Notes under the pieces: generated by a model
Seen by the model: the letters and a program-made list of their open reading frames with translations, nothing else
Told to the model about the DNA's origin: nothing
Database searches by the model: none
Assembly: GCA_903893945.1 (NCBI GenBank)
Contig: CAITOF010000006.1
Coordinates: 1-64,000 of the forward strand
Length of the DNA: 64,000 nucleotides
Reading direction: 5' to 3'
Source of the DNA: an uncultured Oxalobacteraceae bacterium
GTDB lineage: Bacteria > Pseudomonadota > Gammaproteobacteria > Burkholderiales > Burkholderiaceae_D
Shown here: positions 18,175 to 28,244 of the stretch, one piece after another
How the letters are laid out: the number at the start of each line of letters is the position of its first letter
How positions within the stretch are numbered: position 1 is the stretch's first letter
Made by a program: the position numbers and the translations under genes

Positions 18175-18285
18175 TTAATCGCCCCAGTTGTCATCCCAAT
18201 CATGCCAGGCAGGCCGGATAACGAAGATGAAAAAGCCGGTCAGTAACAAACTGATTGTTAAGGCAAGTAAGATGTGATTTAGCAT
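18175..18285 (-). CDS. 36-residue membrane peptide with aromatic tail
   Basis: Not in the ORF track. It starts MLNHILLALTISLLLTGFFI, a single hydrophobic helix, then has FVIRPAWHDWDDNWGD, a Trp/Asp-rich tail. Its ATG lies 8 bp after the stop of the coiled-coil gene on the same strand, so translational coupling is likely, which fits the weak Shine-Dalgarno. No family is recognised. The opposite strand carries an overlapping 32-codon hydrophobic ORF (18148-18246), so strand choice rests on the coupling and the polar tail. Confidence 0.5.
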   Translation of the reverse strand: MLNHILLALTISLLLTGFFIFVIRPAWHDWDDNWGD

Positions 18286-18293
18286 GATATTGA

Positions 18294-18578
18294 TTAAACC
18301 TGTGACTTAAAGAAATTGTAGGATGTGATCAGAGCATGATAGATTTTTTCATACTCGTTGACCGTTTCGGTCCAGGCATTAGCACCCACCGTTTTGAGTT
18401 CAGAAAATTTTTCTGCTACCTTATTGGATTGGGTGATCAATTTGTTCATCTCGTCGCGATAAACCATCTGTGAAATGCCGACTTTCTTTTCGGTTGAGGC
18501 CTCCATCTCGTGTATGGATTTATTCATTTCGTCCAGAAGCGCCTTCATATTTTCTATGTATTGATCTTGTGCTGACAT
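18294..18578 (-). CDS. small coiled-coil stress-type protein (sll1863-like)
   Basis: A 94-residue, wholly helical, charged protein (DQYIENMKALLDEMNKSIHEME; EKFSELKTVGANAWTETVNEYE). The heptad-like pattern and the GANAWTE segment resemble the sll1863/phasin-like stress proteins. There is no signal peptide or membrane segment. AAGGAAAA lies upstream of ATG 18578. It sits 20 bp after the tryptophan-repeat gene and 8 bp before the 36-residue membrane peptide, suggesting a three-gene unit. The function is unknown beyond the weak family resemblance. Confidence 0.75.
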   Translation of the reverse strand: MSAQDQYIENMKALLDEMNKSIHEMEASTEKKVGISQMVYRDEMNKLITQSNKVAEKFSELKTVGANAWTETVNEYEKIYHALITSYNFFKSQV

Positions 18579-18598
18579 GATATTTTCCTTTGGGTAGA

Positions 18599-19516
18599 TT
18601 ACTTTTCTTTACGTTGTTCTTCGGAAGCCGGTGCGTGGTTATTCTGTGCCGGGCGTGGCGGTTCATGGGCTGGATGCTGACTTGGCTGCGGGTGTTGCTG
18701 CTGGACCGGTCGGGGACTATCCTGCTGTTTCTGATGGGATGGCGCTGGCTGGCTTCTGGCTGGCGCAGCAGGGCGAGAATTTTTATTGGCGTCGGCCCGG
18801 GTCGGTTCCACTTTAGGTGAATTGAACGAACTCGGTTCGGGTGTGGCTGCTATTTTGGGTGCCCCGTGGTTAGCAGACAGACGCAGATCCGGCTTGGCAC
18901 TTGCCTCGGCTTCATGCTGTGCCTGCGCGGGCGTTGCGTGATTGTGCGGCATGCTGTTAATCAGTTGATCGTTTTTTGACGCGGTCATCTGGACGCCGCC
19001 TTTACCGCCGTTAAAGCTGACGTGACTTCTTTCGTTTACAATAACGTTGGACGTATAAATATGGGTGATGCGCGTGTTGCTCACGTTATTCACGTTGCGA
19101 TTATAGTTAAAATTACCATGATCCCAGTAGCCGCCCTGGTACCCGACACCGGTATAGCCAAATCCATAATTAATCCCGCCGTAGTAGCCGATATGCTGAC
19201 CCCAATAGCCGTTGTTCCATGTATAACGGTTACCTTCAAATCCCCAATACCCCGGAGTCCAGAGTGCTCCCTCATAGGGTGCAAGAACCCAGGTGCCTGG
19301 TGTCCAGTAATAGTCATTGTCGTTGGCATTCCATCCCCAGTAGCCCGGAGTCCATAAATAACCATCCGAAGGAATGGCCGGTTGGGCATAGACGGGAAGG
19401 GGAGGCGGTGCGAGATCGATTGCCACAGAAATTTGTGCTTGCACCACTTGCGCCAGTGTGGCCATCGTAGTTGATATTGCTGCTGCGATGACCGTTTTAT
19501 ACAACGTGTTTTTCAT
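18599..19516 (-). CDS. secreted YXWGXW tryptophan-repeat protein
   Basis: A 305-residue protein. The signal peptide is MKNTLYKTVIAAAISTTMAT with cleavage near VVQAQ. I prefer this ATG (19516) over the track's 19528 because MKN begins the signal peptide and GGGA is well spaced. Between about residues 50 and 130 are repeats of the form WTPGYWGW, WTPGTWVL, WTPGYWGF, WNNGYWGQ, which define the YXWGXW (BcpO-related) family. Then comes a Gly/Tyr/Asn segment. A Pro/Gln/His-rich disordered tail ends the protein. It is an exported envelope or surface protein of unknown function, and is first in a unit with the coiled-coil and 36-residue genes. Confidence 0.85.
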   Translation of the reverse strand: MKNTLYKTVIAAAISTTMATLAQVVQAQISVAIDLAPPPLPVYAQPAIPSDGYLWTPGYWGWNANDNDYYWTPGTWVLAPYEGALWTPGYWGFEGNRYTWNNGYWGQHIGYYGGINYGFGYTGVGYQGGYWDHGNFNYNRNVNNVSNTRITHIYTSNVIVNERSHVSFNGGKGGVQMTASKNDQLINSMPHNHATPAQAQHEAEASAKPDLRLSANHGAPKIAATPEPSSFNSPKVEPTRADANKNSRPAAPARSQPAPSHQKQQDSPRPVQQQHPQPSQHPAHEPPRPAQNNHAPASEEQRKEK

Positions 19517-19528
19517 ACGAAGTCCCAT

Positions 19529-20000
19529 TAATCGCCTGAGGCGAATGCAGTTTCAGTTGAGTTGAACCTGCAGTATGGACTTGCTGAATGCGCCGTCTGT
19601 ATTCTGGCACACATAGTGTTGAAATTGAAATGAGTTGTGGCGGATAACGCGTCTGGCAACGTTTCTGTTACCTACGGGACCGACTTGACTGCGCCTTTTC
19701 GATACAGCATCCAGGTTGCTATCAGACCACACAACGCAGCAAACGACATACAGTATCCAGGCGATGCCTTGTCGTTGGTAAAGTGGATCAGTGTTGGACG
19801 AAACGTAAAAAAAATTACAAAATTCTTCACTTTTTCATCAAATTGTTTGATAATATTTTGATATTAGTCTATTTATAATATAAAAAGACAATATAATGGC
19901 TGATTTCAAAACAACTCACTCTGAGGTGAATTAACCACTACGCCGTTGACGCTCGTTGCCTGACTTCAGAAAAAACGTGGTTGTTCAGAGGGGAAACGAC
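19529..20000. other. gene-poor stretch, AT-rich 3' part
   Basis: I see no secure gene here. The track ORF 19637-19861(+) has no family features. On the minus strand, 19830-19672 has a 52-codon GTG frame with a hydrophobic stretch (MSFAALCGLIATWMLYR), possibly a small membrane peptide or transporter remnant, but its Shine-Dalgarno is weak. Positions 19800-19900 are markedly AT-rich, which would suit a promoter for the following genes. Confidence 0.4.
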
Positions 20001-20144
20001 ATGGCGGACCAACCCGCAGCGTTGAAACAAGCCCTCGCCGATGCCATGAAAGATTCAGTGAACATGACGGCTCGTTTGGAAGCGCTGCGGGATCCCTGGT
20101 GTGTGCAACAATGTCAGTTCGTTCAGGAAAATATAATAAATTAA
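20001..20144 (+). CDS. 47-residue hypothetical protein
   Basis: A small helical soluble ORF (MADQPAALKQALADAMKDSV, then NMTARLEALRDPWCVQQCQF) with AGAGGGGA 7 nt before the ATG. The Cys-Val-Gln-Gln-Cys motif near the end is noticeable. The track start at 19956 lacks a Shine-Dalgarno. No family is recognised. It stands alone between the AT-rich stretch and the permease gene, so it could be spurious. Confidence 0.35.
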   Translation: MADQPAALKQALADAMKDSVNMTARLEALRDPWCVQQCQFVQENIIN

Positions 20145-20409
20145 AGAACTATTTTAGATGGCAGCAGACGTGTTACCGCGCGTTCTTTTCTAATAGATGC
20201 AGTCGACCTGAATTGCGATCCAATTTCGTCGAATTTATGAAGGCAAATCATATAAAATAGCTCTGCTTTTGCTGGCTGCGTCACAGAGTTGCGCCGACTC
20301 TCGTTCCTTTTTTGAGTGCCGGAACGACTTCTGCGTGCTGTCTGAAACAGGCAAGCGTCAACGATGGTTTGCGCTGCCCTAAGAAGCCTAATTAATTCAG
20401 GAGACTTGG

Positions 20410-22062
20410 TTGAAAAATAAACACGTTCGTCATATCGGGCCGTTCGCATTGATGCTGACCGGTCTGGGTTCCATCATCGGATCAGGCTGGTTATTTGGTG
20501 CGGCACGAGCTGCAAATATTGCCGGACCGGCCGCTGTCGTGGCGTGGATCGGTGGAATGCTCATTATTTTGAGTATTGCCTTAAGCTATGCTGAACTGGG
20601 CGCCATGTTTCCGGAAGCCGGTGGCATGGTCCGGTATGCAAGATATTCGCACGGTTCCATGCTGGGTTTTATCGCAGCGTGGTCAAACTGGATAGCGATA
20701 GTCTCTGTTATTCCGGTTGAAGCCGAAGCCTCCATCCAGTACATGAGTACCTGGCCCTATCCCTGGGCCCACGGTTTATATGTGGATGGCGAGTTAAGTA
20801 CGCTGGGCCTGTTGCTTGCGGCGGTGCTGGTGGTTCTGTATTTTCTGATCAATTACTGGGGTGTTAAGCTTTACACCAGGGCCAATACCTATATAACCAG
20901 CTTCAAACTGGTCGTTCCTGCGCTGGCTGCTGGCGCCCTGTTTTACAGCGGCTTTCACGCTGAAAATTTTTCAACCGCGGTACCGGGCGGCTTTGCGCCG
21001 TATGGCTGGTCTGCTGTCATGACGGCCATAGCGACCAGTGGCATCGTGTTCAGCTATAACGGTTTTCAAAGTCCGATCAATATGGCGGGCGAAGCCATTC
21101 ATCCCGGGCGTAATGTGCCGCTGGGCGTGATCGGCTCAATATTGCTGGCCGCTGCTGTTTATATCGCGCTGCAGGTGGCTTTTATCGGCGCGCTCAGCCC
21201 GTCCGATCTGGTCAACGGCTGGCACGGCCTGAATTTCAGTTCGCCGTTTGCGCAACTAGCCATGGCACTGGGTTTGAACTGGTTGGTGTTTCTGTTGTAT
21301 GCAGACGCGTTCATCAGCCCGAGTGGCACCGGGGCGACGTATATGGCGACAACCACGCGCATGATTTACGGCATGGAACGTAATGGCACGATGCCCAAAA
21401 TTTTTGGACAGGTTCATCCTCTGTACCACATTCCGCGTCAGGCCATGTGGTTCAATCTGGCCGTTGCCTATGTTTTCCTGTTCTTCTTCCGCAGCTGGAA
21501 CGGGCTGGCTGCGGTAATTTCAGTGGCGACCGTGATTTCGTACTTGACCGGTCCGGTGTGCGTGGCGTCATTGCGTCGCACAGCGGCAGATCTTGAGCGG
21601 CCATTGAAATTGCCGTACCTTGATGGTCTGGCGCCGTTCGCCTTTGTGTTTTCTTCGCTGGTTTTATATTGGGCGCGCTGGCCATTAACCGGCAAAATCA
21701 TCCTGTTGATCATCGCCGCGCTACCCGTCTATTTCTGGTATCAGGCAAAAGAAGGCTGGCCCGATTTTCGGCGTGAAATCAAAGGTGCGCTCTGGATGAT
21801 GATTTACCTGTTTGTTATCGCTGTGCTTTCCTATTGTGGCAGCAGAGAGTTTGGTGGCACCGGATTGCTGCCGTATGGCACCGATATGGGCGTGGTCGCC
21901 GTGGTCTCGCTCGGCTTTTATTACTGGGGCGTACAAAGTGGCTGGCGTACCCGTTATTTGATTAATGAACATGATGCCCACACCCCCGGCGACGAGCTTG
22001 AAGAAGCGCTGCGCAGCAAGGAAGATCAGCTTGCAGGGCTGACGGGTGGTACCGCGCTGTAA
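20410..22062 (+). CDS. APC-family amino-acid permease
   Basis: A 550-residue protein with about 12 or more membrane helices. The N-terminal APC signature is LTGLGSIIGSGWLFGAARAANIAGP (about 13-40), where GSG binds substrate backbone in helix 1. A conserved YNGFQSPINMAGE lies in helix 6 (about 215-230). The overall character resembles the aspartate:proton symporter branch. The start is TTG at 20410 with AGGAG 6 nt upstream. The C-terminus is a hydrophilic tail (DELEEALRSKEDQLA). It stands alone and converges with pap. The substrate is not readable from sequence. Confidence 0.88.
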   Translation: MKNKHVRHIGPFALMLTGLGSIIGSGWLFGAARAANIAGPAAVVAWIGGMLIILSIALSYAELGAMFPEAGGMVRYARYSHGSMLGFIAAWSNWIAIVSVIPVEAEASIQYMSTWPYPWAHGLYVDGELSTLGLLLAAVLVVLYFLINYWGVKLYTRANTYITSFKLVVPALAAGALFYSGFHAENFSTAVPGGFAPYGWSAVMTAIATSGIVFSYNGFQSPINMAGEAIHPGRNVPLGVIGSILLAAAVYIALQVAFIGALSPSDLVNGWHGLNFSSPFAQLAMALGLNWLVFLLYADAFISPSGTGATYMATTTRMIYGMERNGTMPKIFGQVHPLYHIPRQAMWFNLAVAYVFLFFFRSWNGLAAVISVATVISYLTGPVCVASLRRTAADLERPLKLPYLDGLAPFAFVFSSLVLYWARWPLTGKIILLIIAALPVYFWYQAKEGWPDFRREIKGALWMMIYLFVIAVLSYCGSREFGGTGLLPYGTDMGVVAVVSLGFYYWGVQSGWRTRYLINEHDAHTPGDELEEALRSKEDQLAGLTGGTAL

Positions 22063-22173
22063 TTTTCGTCGGGTCGCAGAGGGCAGTTTCAGGCTCTCTG
22101 CGGATAATTCCGGGCCCCGTGAATTACGCCGGCATCGGCGTTGACCGATACCGCGACAGGGCCGATGTCGCAG

Positions 22174-23700
22174 TCACTTCGACAGCAATTTTTTGGAGCC
22201 AGCCAATTTCCCGTTCGGCTTGCCATTCAGTTCAGCCTCAAGGCGTTGACAAAGGTTGCGCAGAATTTTAATCCGCGCATAATTTTTATCATTGGCTTCC
22301 AGGAGTGTCCAGGGCGCGTTGCCCGTGCTGGTGCGCTCAACCATGTCACAGATGGCGTGCTGGTAGGTGGCCCATTTTTCCCGGTTACGCCAATCTTCCT
22401 GGGTGATTTTGAAACGTTTGAATTCGATTTTTTCGCGTTCCTTAAACCGCTTGAGCTGTTCTTCCTGACTTATCTGCAGCCAGAATTTGACAACGATGAT
22501 CCCCGCGTCAGCCAGTTCATGTTCGAAATCATTGATTTCTGCATAGGCGCGCAACCAGTCATTGTCGCTACAGAAACCTTCTACCCGTTCAACCAGGACA
22601 CGTCCGTACCAGGTGCGATCGAAAATCGCGACCCGACCGCGTCGGGGAATATGGCGCCAGAAACGCCAGAGATAGGGCTGATTGCGTTCTTCCTCGGTCG
22701 GCGCAGCGACGGGTATGATCTGGAACTGACGGGCATCCAGTGCCGCGCTGATGCGCCGGATGGCGCCTCCCTTTCCAGCTGCATCGGCACCTTCAAATGC
22801 GCAAACCAGTGCGCGATTTTTAAAACGTTCATCGCGAACCAGTTCCGACAACCGTCCCTGCCAGCGAGCCAGTTCAGTTTTATAAGGCTTGTCATCCAGT
22901 TTAAGTTTAAGGTTAATTTCGGTCAGCACATTCCGGCCATCGGTGTCGACGCGTATCATGGGCGTGACGGTGGTATCCGGTCTGATGCCGGCGTCCAGCT
23001 TTTTCTGCAGTGCTTCCAGAAGTATTTTTCCTACTGTTAATGACCGGTAACGATCATCGGTGCCTTCGACCACGACCCACGGTGCCCACGACGTGTTGGT
23101 CATGCGCAGAAAATGGCCGGCCGTGTCCTGCAATTTGTCGTAAGTCTTGAGCCGGTCCCAATTCCATTTGGTCACGCGCCAGGCAGTGGCCGGATTGGCT
23201 TCCAGTTCTTTCAGACGCTTTTTCTGGCCCTCCTTGGTCAGGTGAAACCAGAACTTCAGGACCAGTGCGCCTTCGTTGACAAGCATAAGCTCAAACCGGT
23301 TGATCTGGTCGGCGCGCGCATCGAGTTCCTTTAACGACAGCTCGCCCTGTATGCGCTGGCGTATCGGGTCGGAATACCACGATCCGGCAAAAATGCCGAT
23401 ACGTCCCTTGGGCGGCAGCGATTGCCAGTAACGCCACATGTTGGGTCGTTCGCGTTCTTCGTCTGACGGTTCAGTAAATGCCACCGTGGCAAGAAAGCGC
23501 GGATCCATCCATTCATACAGGACATTGATGGTTTCACCTTTACCGGCACCGTCCTGGCCGCTGATGAGGACGACAACCGGTATTTTCTTGTTTTCATGCA
23601 AGCGCACCTGGGCTTCGAGAAGGGCCGCCCGCAGCAGCGGGACGGCCTCACGGTAGGCACTTTTACTGATGACATGACCAATTTCTGCCGATTCGAACAT
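22174..23700 (-). CDS. pap: polyphosphate:AMP phosphotransferase (double PPK2)
   Basis: A 508-residue protein with two fused PPK2 domains, which defines the class II PAP enzymes. Domain 1 has Walker A SGQDGAGKGE (about 47-56), the basic Walker B-like segment FAGSWYSDP and lid residues. Domain 2 has EGADAAGKGG (about 304-313) and FDRTWYGRVLVERVEG. The enzyme transfers phosphate from polyphosphate to AMP, making ADP in the cytoplasm. In double-domain members the C-terminal half carries the activity. ATG 23700 (MFESAEIGH) is the family start. It is monocistronic and converges with the permease. Confidence 0.93.
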   Translation of the reverse strand: MFESAEIGHVISKSAYREAVPLLRAALLEAQVRLHENKKIPVVVLISGQDGAGKGETINVLYEWMDPRFLATVAFTEPSDEERERPNMWRYWQSLPPKGRIGIFAGSWYSDPIRQRIQGELSLKELDARADQINRFELMLVNEGALVLKFWFHLTKEGQKKRLKELEANPATAWRVTKWNWDRLKTYDKLQDTAGHFLRMTNTSWAPWVVVEGTDDRYRSLTVGKILLEALQKKLDAGIRPDTTVTPMIRVDTDGRNVLTEINLKLKLDDKPYKTELARWQGRLSELVRDERFKNRALVCAFEGADAAGKGGAIRRISAALDARQFQIIPVAAPTEEERNQPYLWRFWRHIPRRGRVAIFDRTWYGRVLVERVEGFCSDNDWLRAYAEINDFEHELADAGIIVVKFWLQISQEEQLKRFKEREKIEFKRFKITQEDWRNREKWATYQHAICDMVERTSTGNAPWTLLEANDKNYARIKILRNLCQRLEAELNGKPNGKLAGSKKLLSK

Positions 23701-24071
23701 GGCGTTGCTCCGGTAAAGGTCTGGCTCACCCCCGATAGCCGGGGTCAGCGCTGGTTTGTACCCATTTTCAAAGGGCCAATGGGCAGGCTTGATGAATTCC
23801 TGGCAGGTTGTCTTTTAATCATAAACGCCGGATAGAGGTCAACCCGAATTTAATATAGCTTACTCTGGACAGGGCATACAGGGTGAATACCGGGAAGCTT
23901 GATCAGCGTCAAACTTCCATCAGCCGAACTGCCGCTGGGCGGACACGCGCCGGATGCCAGCACCCGGCATCGTGCACCTGCCCTCGAGCTTGCCGGTAAA
24001 TTGTGCGACGCCAAGCGATGCCGGCGCCGGCGCGCGACAATGCCGGCGCTTTCGCGTGATGACGGCCACAG
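23701..24071. other. 371-bp gene-free GC-rich spacer
   Basis: No supported gene. It contains a short inverted repeat (GATGCC at 23953-23958 with GGCATC at 23966-23971) and a near-repeat of ATGCCGGCGC around 24018 and 24041. Composition is visibly more GC-rich than the surroundings at 23930-24060. The part nearest 23701 should hold the pap promoter, but I see no clear boxes. Confidence 0.45.
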
Positions 24072-25637
24072 TCAATCGATCCGTTTCAGGTCCAGGTCCT
24101 GAAAATCATAACTGAAATCAGTCAGGTCAGAGATTTTCTGCATCGTAAATCCGGTTGGCCTGCCATCGGTGCCAAGCGAAAAAATCGCATAGGCATCGGC
24201 CTGCATATAACGGTCATGCCATTTCAAGGCATAAGTAGTGCCTTTGTAGAAATACAGATCACCGTTTAGCCGGGGAGAATGTCTGGACCGAAAATTCAGC
24301 CGGCCATCTTTATAACTGATGTCCACGTCACCAAACCAGGCGTCGTGATAGCGGCCGGTAAACAGGGCGGGATCGGGTTTATAGGAGGTCGCATCCTTCT
24401 GGTTGGCTTCGACCGTTGCCCATACTGCTTTCACCGCTTTGTCATCGTCGTCGATTCTGTCGTTCAGGCTCTTGCTGTATTCATCCACCCGATCAACGTT
24501 GGGCATGCCAAGATAGCTGTCCTTGATCGTGTTTGTAATCGATGTAAATGCGGCACCCACCTGCTGATTGGTCAGTACCACGATGCCCAGTCTTAATTCC
24601 GGAATTAACGTCACCTGGGTAACCATGCCTGTCAGTCCCCCGGTGTGGCTGACCTGCTTGTATCCCTTCACGTCAGATAAACCCCAGCCCAGTCCATACG
24701 ATGCAAAATGCGTGTTGTACGGATTATTATCGCTTCCAACAGGTAATATGGTCTGTGGTGACCACATTTCGTGCTGCGATGCGGGTGTAAATAAATGCTG
24801 GTTCGTGCCATAGCTGCCACCGTTCAGTTGCAGGCGTACCCATTTGGTCATGTCATTGAGGTTGCTGCTGATACCACCGGCCGCATTGGAAACCTCGCCA
24901 ATCTGCGCATCGACGACCTGCACTTTCCCGTCGATTTCAACATGCGGATCTGCCATGTCAGAGCGATCTTTTACGCGCCGCACCGACGGGTAACTTTCAT
25001 TCATGCCGAGCGGTTCAAAAATGCGTTTTTGTATGAATTCTTCCCATGACATGCCCGACACGCGGGCGATTACTTCACCTGCAACGATATACAGATTATT
25101 GTCGTAATCGAATCTGGAACGAAAGCTGGATGTGGGTTTCAGGAAGCGCAGATTGTGGATGATTTCGCTGCGCGTCATGTCATTGTCTTCCGGCCATAGC
25201 ATCAAATCCCCGGCCCCCAGACCGAGACCGCTGCGATGCGTGAGCAGGTCGCGAATCGTAAATTCGCCGGTCACGTACGGGTTATACATTTTGAATTCAG
25301 GGATAATGTCGGTAACCCTGTCATCCCAGCTGATTTTTTTTTCGTCGACCAGAATCGCGAGCGCCGCCGTGGTAAATGCCTTGGAATTGGAGGCGATGCC
25401 AAACAGGGTGTGGTCGTCCACTTTCTGATGGGTATTGAGTGAACGTACTCCAAATCCTTTTGCATAAATTACCTTGTCGTCTTTAACCACGGCAACGGCA
25501 ATGCCCGGGACTTTAAAGGCCTTTATCGATTTTTGCACCAGTGTGTCGATTTCGTCTGGCGTGATGGGTTGCACCTCGGCCGCATGGGCGGTTGAAAAAA
25601 GTGCAACCAAGGTTACCGCGCAAAGATATTTTTTCAT
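24072..25637 (-). CDS. secreted serine hydrolase, beta-lactamase fold
   Basis: A 521-residue protein. The signal peptide (MKKYLCAVTLVALFSTAHA) begins at ATG 25637, four codons inside the track ORF. The class C beta-lactamase-type motifs are present: SxxK as SNSK (in GIASNSKAFTT, near 70), YxN as YDN (near 170) and HxG as HTGG (near 325). A C-terminal domain of about 120 residues resembles DUF3471. The family includes esterases, peptidases and penicillin-binding-like proteins, and the substrate cannot be read here. It lies alone on the minus strand downstream of groEL and is separated from it by a terminator. Confidence 0.88.
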   Translation of the reverse strand: MKKYLCAVTLVALFSTAHAAEVQPITPDEIDTLVQKSIKAFKVPGIAVAVVKDDKVIYAKGFGVRSLNTHQKVDDHTLFGIASNSKAFTTAALAILVDEKKISWDDRVTDIIPEFKMYNPYVTGEFTIRDLLTHRSGLGLGAGDLMLWPEDNDMTRSEIIHNLRFLKPTSSFRSRFDYDNNLYIVAGEVIARVSGMSWEEFIQKRIFEPLGMNESYPSVRRVKDRSDMADPHVEIDGKVQVVDAQIGEVSNAAGGISSNLNDMTKWVRLQLNGGSYGTNQHLFTPASQHEMWSPQTILPVGSDNNPYNTHFASYGLGWGLSDVKGYKQVSHTGGLTGMVTQVTLIPELRLGIVVLTNQQVGAAFTSITNTIKDSYLGMPNVDRVDEYSKSLNDRIDDDDKAVKAVWATVEANQKDATSYKPDPALFTGRYHDAWFGDVDISYKDGRLNFRSRHSPRLNGDLYFYKGTTYALKWHDRYMQADAYAIFSLGTDGRPTGFTMQKISDLTDFSYDFQDLDLKRID

Positions 25638-25760
25638 TATTGTTCCCATTGACGTCCCACCCGTGACTGGACCGTAACCGACCAGACCGGCTCCGGCACT
25701 GATTTATCAGGTGATTATGACAGAAAGGCGGCCGCTACAGTGATTGGACGTGATTGCAAC

Positions 25761-25788
25761 AAAAAAGCCCCATAATTTCTTATGGGGC
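25761..25788 (-). terminator. intrinsic terminator of groES-groEL
   Basis: On the minus strand GGCCCCATA-AGAAAT-TATGGGGC forms an 8-bp stem (25788-25781 with 25774-25767) followed by TTTTTT (25766-25761). It ends the groE operon. Confidence 0.92.
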
Positions 25789-25835
25789 CTGTTGACTCGT
25801 GGCTGATTCGTGGCTGAATCGCCAGCTGGTCGGTA

Positions 25836-27533
<1,698 letters not shown>

Positions 27534-27563
27534 TTAATTATTGTTCGTGTATCGGGGGCGTGA

Positions 27564-27854
27564 TTATTTCAGAACAATTGCCATGACGTCTTCTTCACGC
27601 ATCATCAGCAGTTCAACGCCATTGTCTTTAAACGCCTGGCCCGAGTATTTGCCAAACAGCACGCGGTCACCGACTTTTACGTCAAGGGGACGTACTTTGC
27701 CATCTTCCAGAATTTTGCCGTTACCAATGGCCAGAACTTCACCTTGGTCTGGTTTTTCAGCTGCTGCATCGGGCAGTAAAATGCCGGAGGCTGTTTTTGT
27801 TTCTGATTCCAGACGTTTAACGATGATGCGATCGTGCAAGGGACGAAGATTCAT
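27564..27854 (-). CDS. groES: co-chaperonin GroES
   Basis: A 96-residue co-chaperonin. It opens [20 protein letters not shown], has the mobile loop around [18 protein letters not shown] (21-38) and ends [16 protein letters not shown]. It caps GroEL. AGGAG lies before ATG 27854. It is first gene of the groE operon, about 120-145 bp downstream of the CIRCE element. Confidence 0.99.
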   Translation of the reverse strand: MNLRPLHDRIIVKRLESETKTASGILLPDAAAEKPDQGEVLAIGNGKILEDGKVRPLDVKVGDRVLFGKYSGQAFKDNGVELLMMREEDVMAIVLK

Positions 27855-27972
27855 ACAAACTCCTTATATAAAATTCAATGGTTGTTACAGAGACGAATGA
27901 GAAAGCCGGTTGTTGTTAATGAAACAGGGTAATTTATTGTTGCTTTCATTAACCCGTACCCATTAAGCGTTG

Positions 27973-27999
27973 TTAGCACTCTCTCGTGTTGAGTGCTAA
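27973..27999. promoter_or_regulatory. CIRCE operator (HrcA binding site)
   Basis: TTAGCACTC-N9-GAGTGCTAA is a perfect match to the CIRCE consensus. It lies immediately downstream of the sigma-32 -10 box, where bound HrcA would block the groE promoter. Confidence 0.97.
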
Positions 28000-28000
28000 T

Positions 28001-28028
28001 TATAGGGGCGAGACCCTGAAATTTCAAG
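28001..28028 (-). promoter_or_regulatory. sigma-32 heat-shock promoter of groES-groEL
   Basis: On the minus strand CTTGAAA (28028-28022), a 13-bp spacer, then CCCCTATA (28008-28001). This fits the RpoH consensus CTTGAAA-N11..15-CCCCATNT. It directly abuts CIRCE, so the operon has both positive heat-shock sigma control and HrcA repression. Confidence 0.9.
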
Positions 28029-28244
28029 CATTAAGGACAAATAATAATTGTTCAAGTTGAATAACTCTTTGAATTGATTGGTATTGTTGAAAAACAGGAA
28101 AAGGATTCAGCAGCGTTTTTCTATTTTATTAACTTCTTTAACCATTTAAAGTATTGGCTTGCTGTATGATCCTGTTATCGGATCTGGTCAGGAACAATGT
28201 CGTGCTGTGCTTGCGGTTAACGTTATCTTTTTTATCCTAAATCG

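Noticed and set aside
18148-18246. Plus-strand 32-codon hydrophobic ORF
   Set aside because: Mirrors the minus-strand 36-residue peptide, which has better gene context; kept only as an open question in findings.
19565-19625. Weak match to the 14-bp dyad upstream of the YXWGXW gene (GTGCCAGAATACAG on the minus strand)
   Set aside because: About 9 of 14 matches and a 19-bp gap to its -10; not distinguishable from chance.
20141-20449. 102-residue minus-strand ORF upstream of the permease
   Set aside because: Basic, low-complexity translation overlapping the permease start; no Shine-Dalgarno or family.
22141-23040. 299-residue ORF antisense to pap
   Set aside because: The sense frame is an unmistakable double PPK2 enzyme; the antisense product is low-complexity Phe/Gly-rich.
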